Shown here piece after piece: positions 4,987-5,573 of a stretch of 5,573 nucleotides of DNA. The DNA lies in contig JBCDFA010000438.1 in assembly GCA_039178835.1 (NCBI GenBank), forward strand, positions 1 through 5,573. Reading direction: 5' to 3'. The stretch comes from AL-N1 sp039178835 (GTDB lineage Bacteria; Chloroflexota; Chloroflexia; Chloroflexales; Roseiflexaceae). The first letter of the stretch is position 1. Each line of letters starts with the position of its first letter. Made by a program: the position numbers and the translations under genes. The notes beneath the pieces are model-generated. The model worked only from the letters and a program-made list of their open reading frames with translations. It had not been told where the DNA came from and made no database searches.

Positions 4987-5573
4987 ATGCAGCACCTACA
5001 TCGCAGACGAATCATACATATACATTATCTGGTCCTGTTCGTTTTATTAGCCAGCCTCTTTCTGGCCAATGCACCGCTGGAAGCCACTGATACGCCCGTT
5101 CAGCTCTCGATTGACCGGGCCAACGGGCCAACAGGCGTTGAAGTCACTCTCAGCGGCAGCGGCTATGCGCCGGGCAATAATGCCGGGACCATCCGCTGGG
5201 ACAATCAGGATGCCGAAACATTTCTTATTCCAGAAGGCGGCTCGTTTTCCGTTCCATTTATTATTCCTGAAAATGCGACCCCTGGTAGTCATACGATCAC
5301 GGTCTGTTCATCCTATCCCTGTACAACGGGAGATTCTGAACAAACAGCGACGGTTGCCTTTGATGTCTTTGCCAACCAGACCTTTCTGCCTTTGACAATA
5401 GGAGGCCAGGGTAGTGCACCACCACCGTTTAGCTATCAGATCGATCCTGCGGTCGCACCAGCCGAGGTTCAACTCCCCGAATTGGGTGGGCAGGCACGGC
5501 CATTGTCTGCTGTGGCTGACCCCGACGGAGATGTGGCGACGTTTGTAGCCAACGAACTGGTGGTGCAGACCGA
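4987..5573 (+). CDS. Secreted protein with an N-terminal Ig-like domain, 3' end missing
   Basis: The frame is open from ATG 4987 to the window edge (195 full codons, no stop). A basic N-terminus (HRRR at residues 5-8) and a hydrophobic core (about 14-27) form a Sec signal peptide, with cleavage near ANA (27-29) or LEA (31-33). Residues 37-129 look like an Ig-like/IPT-type beta sandwich: VEVTLSGSGYAPG near the start and PGSHTITVC before the last strands, with a Cys pair in VCSSYPC. An FLPL stretch follows at 133-136, echoing the FLPLIQR end of the metalloprotease, then a Pro/Gly linker (GGQGSAPPP). The last visible part, with FVANELVVQT, could begin a second domain; a protease propeptide is one guess, too weak to call. 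Function unknown; an exported surface or adhesive protein is most likely. Confidence 0.78.
   Translation, partial: MQHLHRRRIIHIHYLVLFVLLASLFLANAPLEATDTPVQLSIDRANGPTGVEVTLSGSGYAPGNNAGTIRWDNQDAETFLIPEGGSFSVPFIIPENATPGSHTITVCSSYPCTTGDSEQTATVAFDVFANQTFLPLTIGGQGSAPPPFSYQIDPAVAPAEVQLPELGGQARPLSAVADPDGDVATFVANELVVQT

Noticed and set aside
4935..5090. Short frame from ATG 4935 in the fourth gene's leader
   Set aside because: It has no ribosome site and overlaps the well-supported signal peptide of the gene at 4987 in another frame.
1..5573. CRISPR array, tRNA or rRNA genes, insertion sequence ends
   Set aside because: No regularly spaced direct repeats, no cloverleaf or ribosomal RNA sequence, and no transposase or terminal inverted repeats were seen.

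Overview
The window looks like a chromosomal stretch from a member of Chloroflexota, probably class Chloroflexia. The grounds are indirect. Every protein that can be read is exported, is beta-rich and has low-complexity proline linkers. The first one ends in an FLPLIQR tail, and a short hydrophobic-proline tail of that sort is, from memory, common on secreted proteins of Chloroflexus, Roseiflexus and relatives. Base composition is moderate, roughly half G+C by eye. No rRNA or tRNA gene, transposase, integrase or CRISPR array is visible, so placement rests on protein style alone. Layout: (1) The 3' part of a large exported metalloprotease gene runs to 1901; its start lies before the window. It has a zinc motif of the HExxH type (HELGH), a following Asp-Gln-Tyr and a Met-turn-like LMAY, closest in layout to the CLCA-type metzincin-like peptidases. 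A strong terminator follows at 1923-1958. (2) At 2048-2588 is a small Tat-exported protein of unknown function. Its signal peptide and mature domain are in different frames, separated at a run of five C at 2149-2153. (3) At 2728-4683 is a 651-residue secreted mosaic: an N-terminal beta domain with a calcium-loop motif, a maltose-binding-protein-like solute-binding fold interrupted by a twin cysteine motif, and two C-terminal repeats each holding a Cys-x35-Cys pair. A strong terminator follows at 4716-4753. (4) From 4987 to the window end runs the 5' part of another secreted protein with an Ig-like domain and an FLPL stretch; a leader of about 190 bases precedes it. All four genes are on the + strand; nothing convincing is coded on the - strand. 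The most striking feature is regulatory. A 29-base element recurs in front of genes 2, 3 and 4, each time downstream of a hairpin (1970-1998, 2656-2684, 4767-4795). All copies keep GAAAG on the left and CTCGTC on the right, with the same internal distance. That arrangement resembles a promoter for an ECF (extracytoplasmic function) sigma factor. The reading offered here is that genes 2-4 are separate transcription units under one alternative sigma factor. They would form a small regulon of cell-surface or secreted proteins, possibly including a protease, a solute-binding-like receptor and accessory proteins. The co-regulation is inferred from sequence only, and no transporter permease, sigma factor or anti-sigma gene is present in the window to confirm it.
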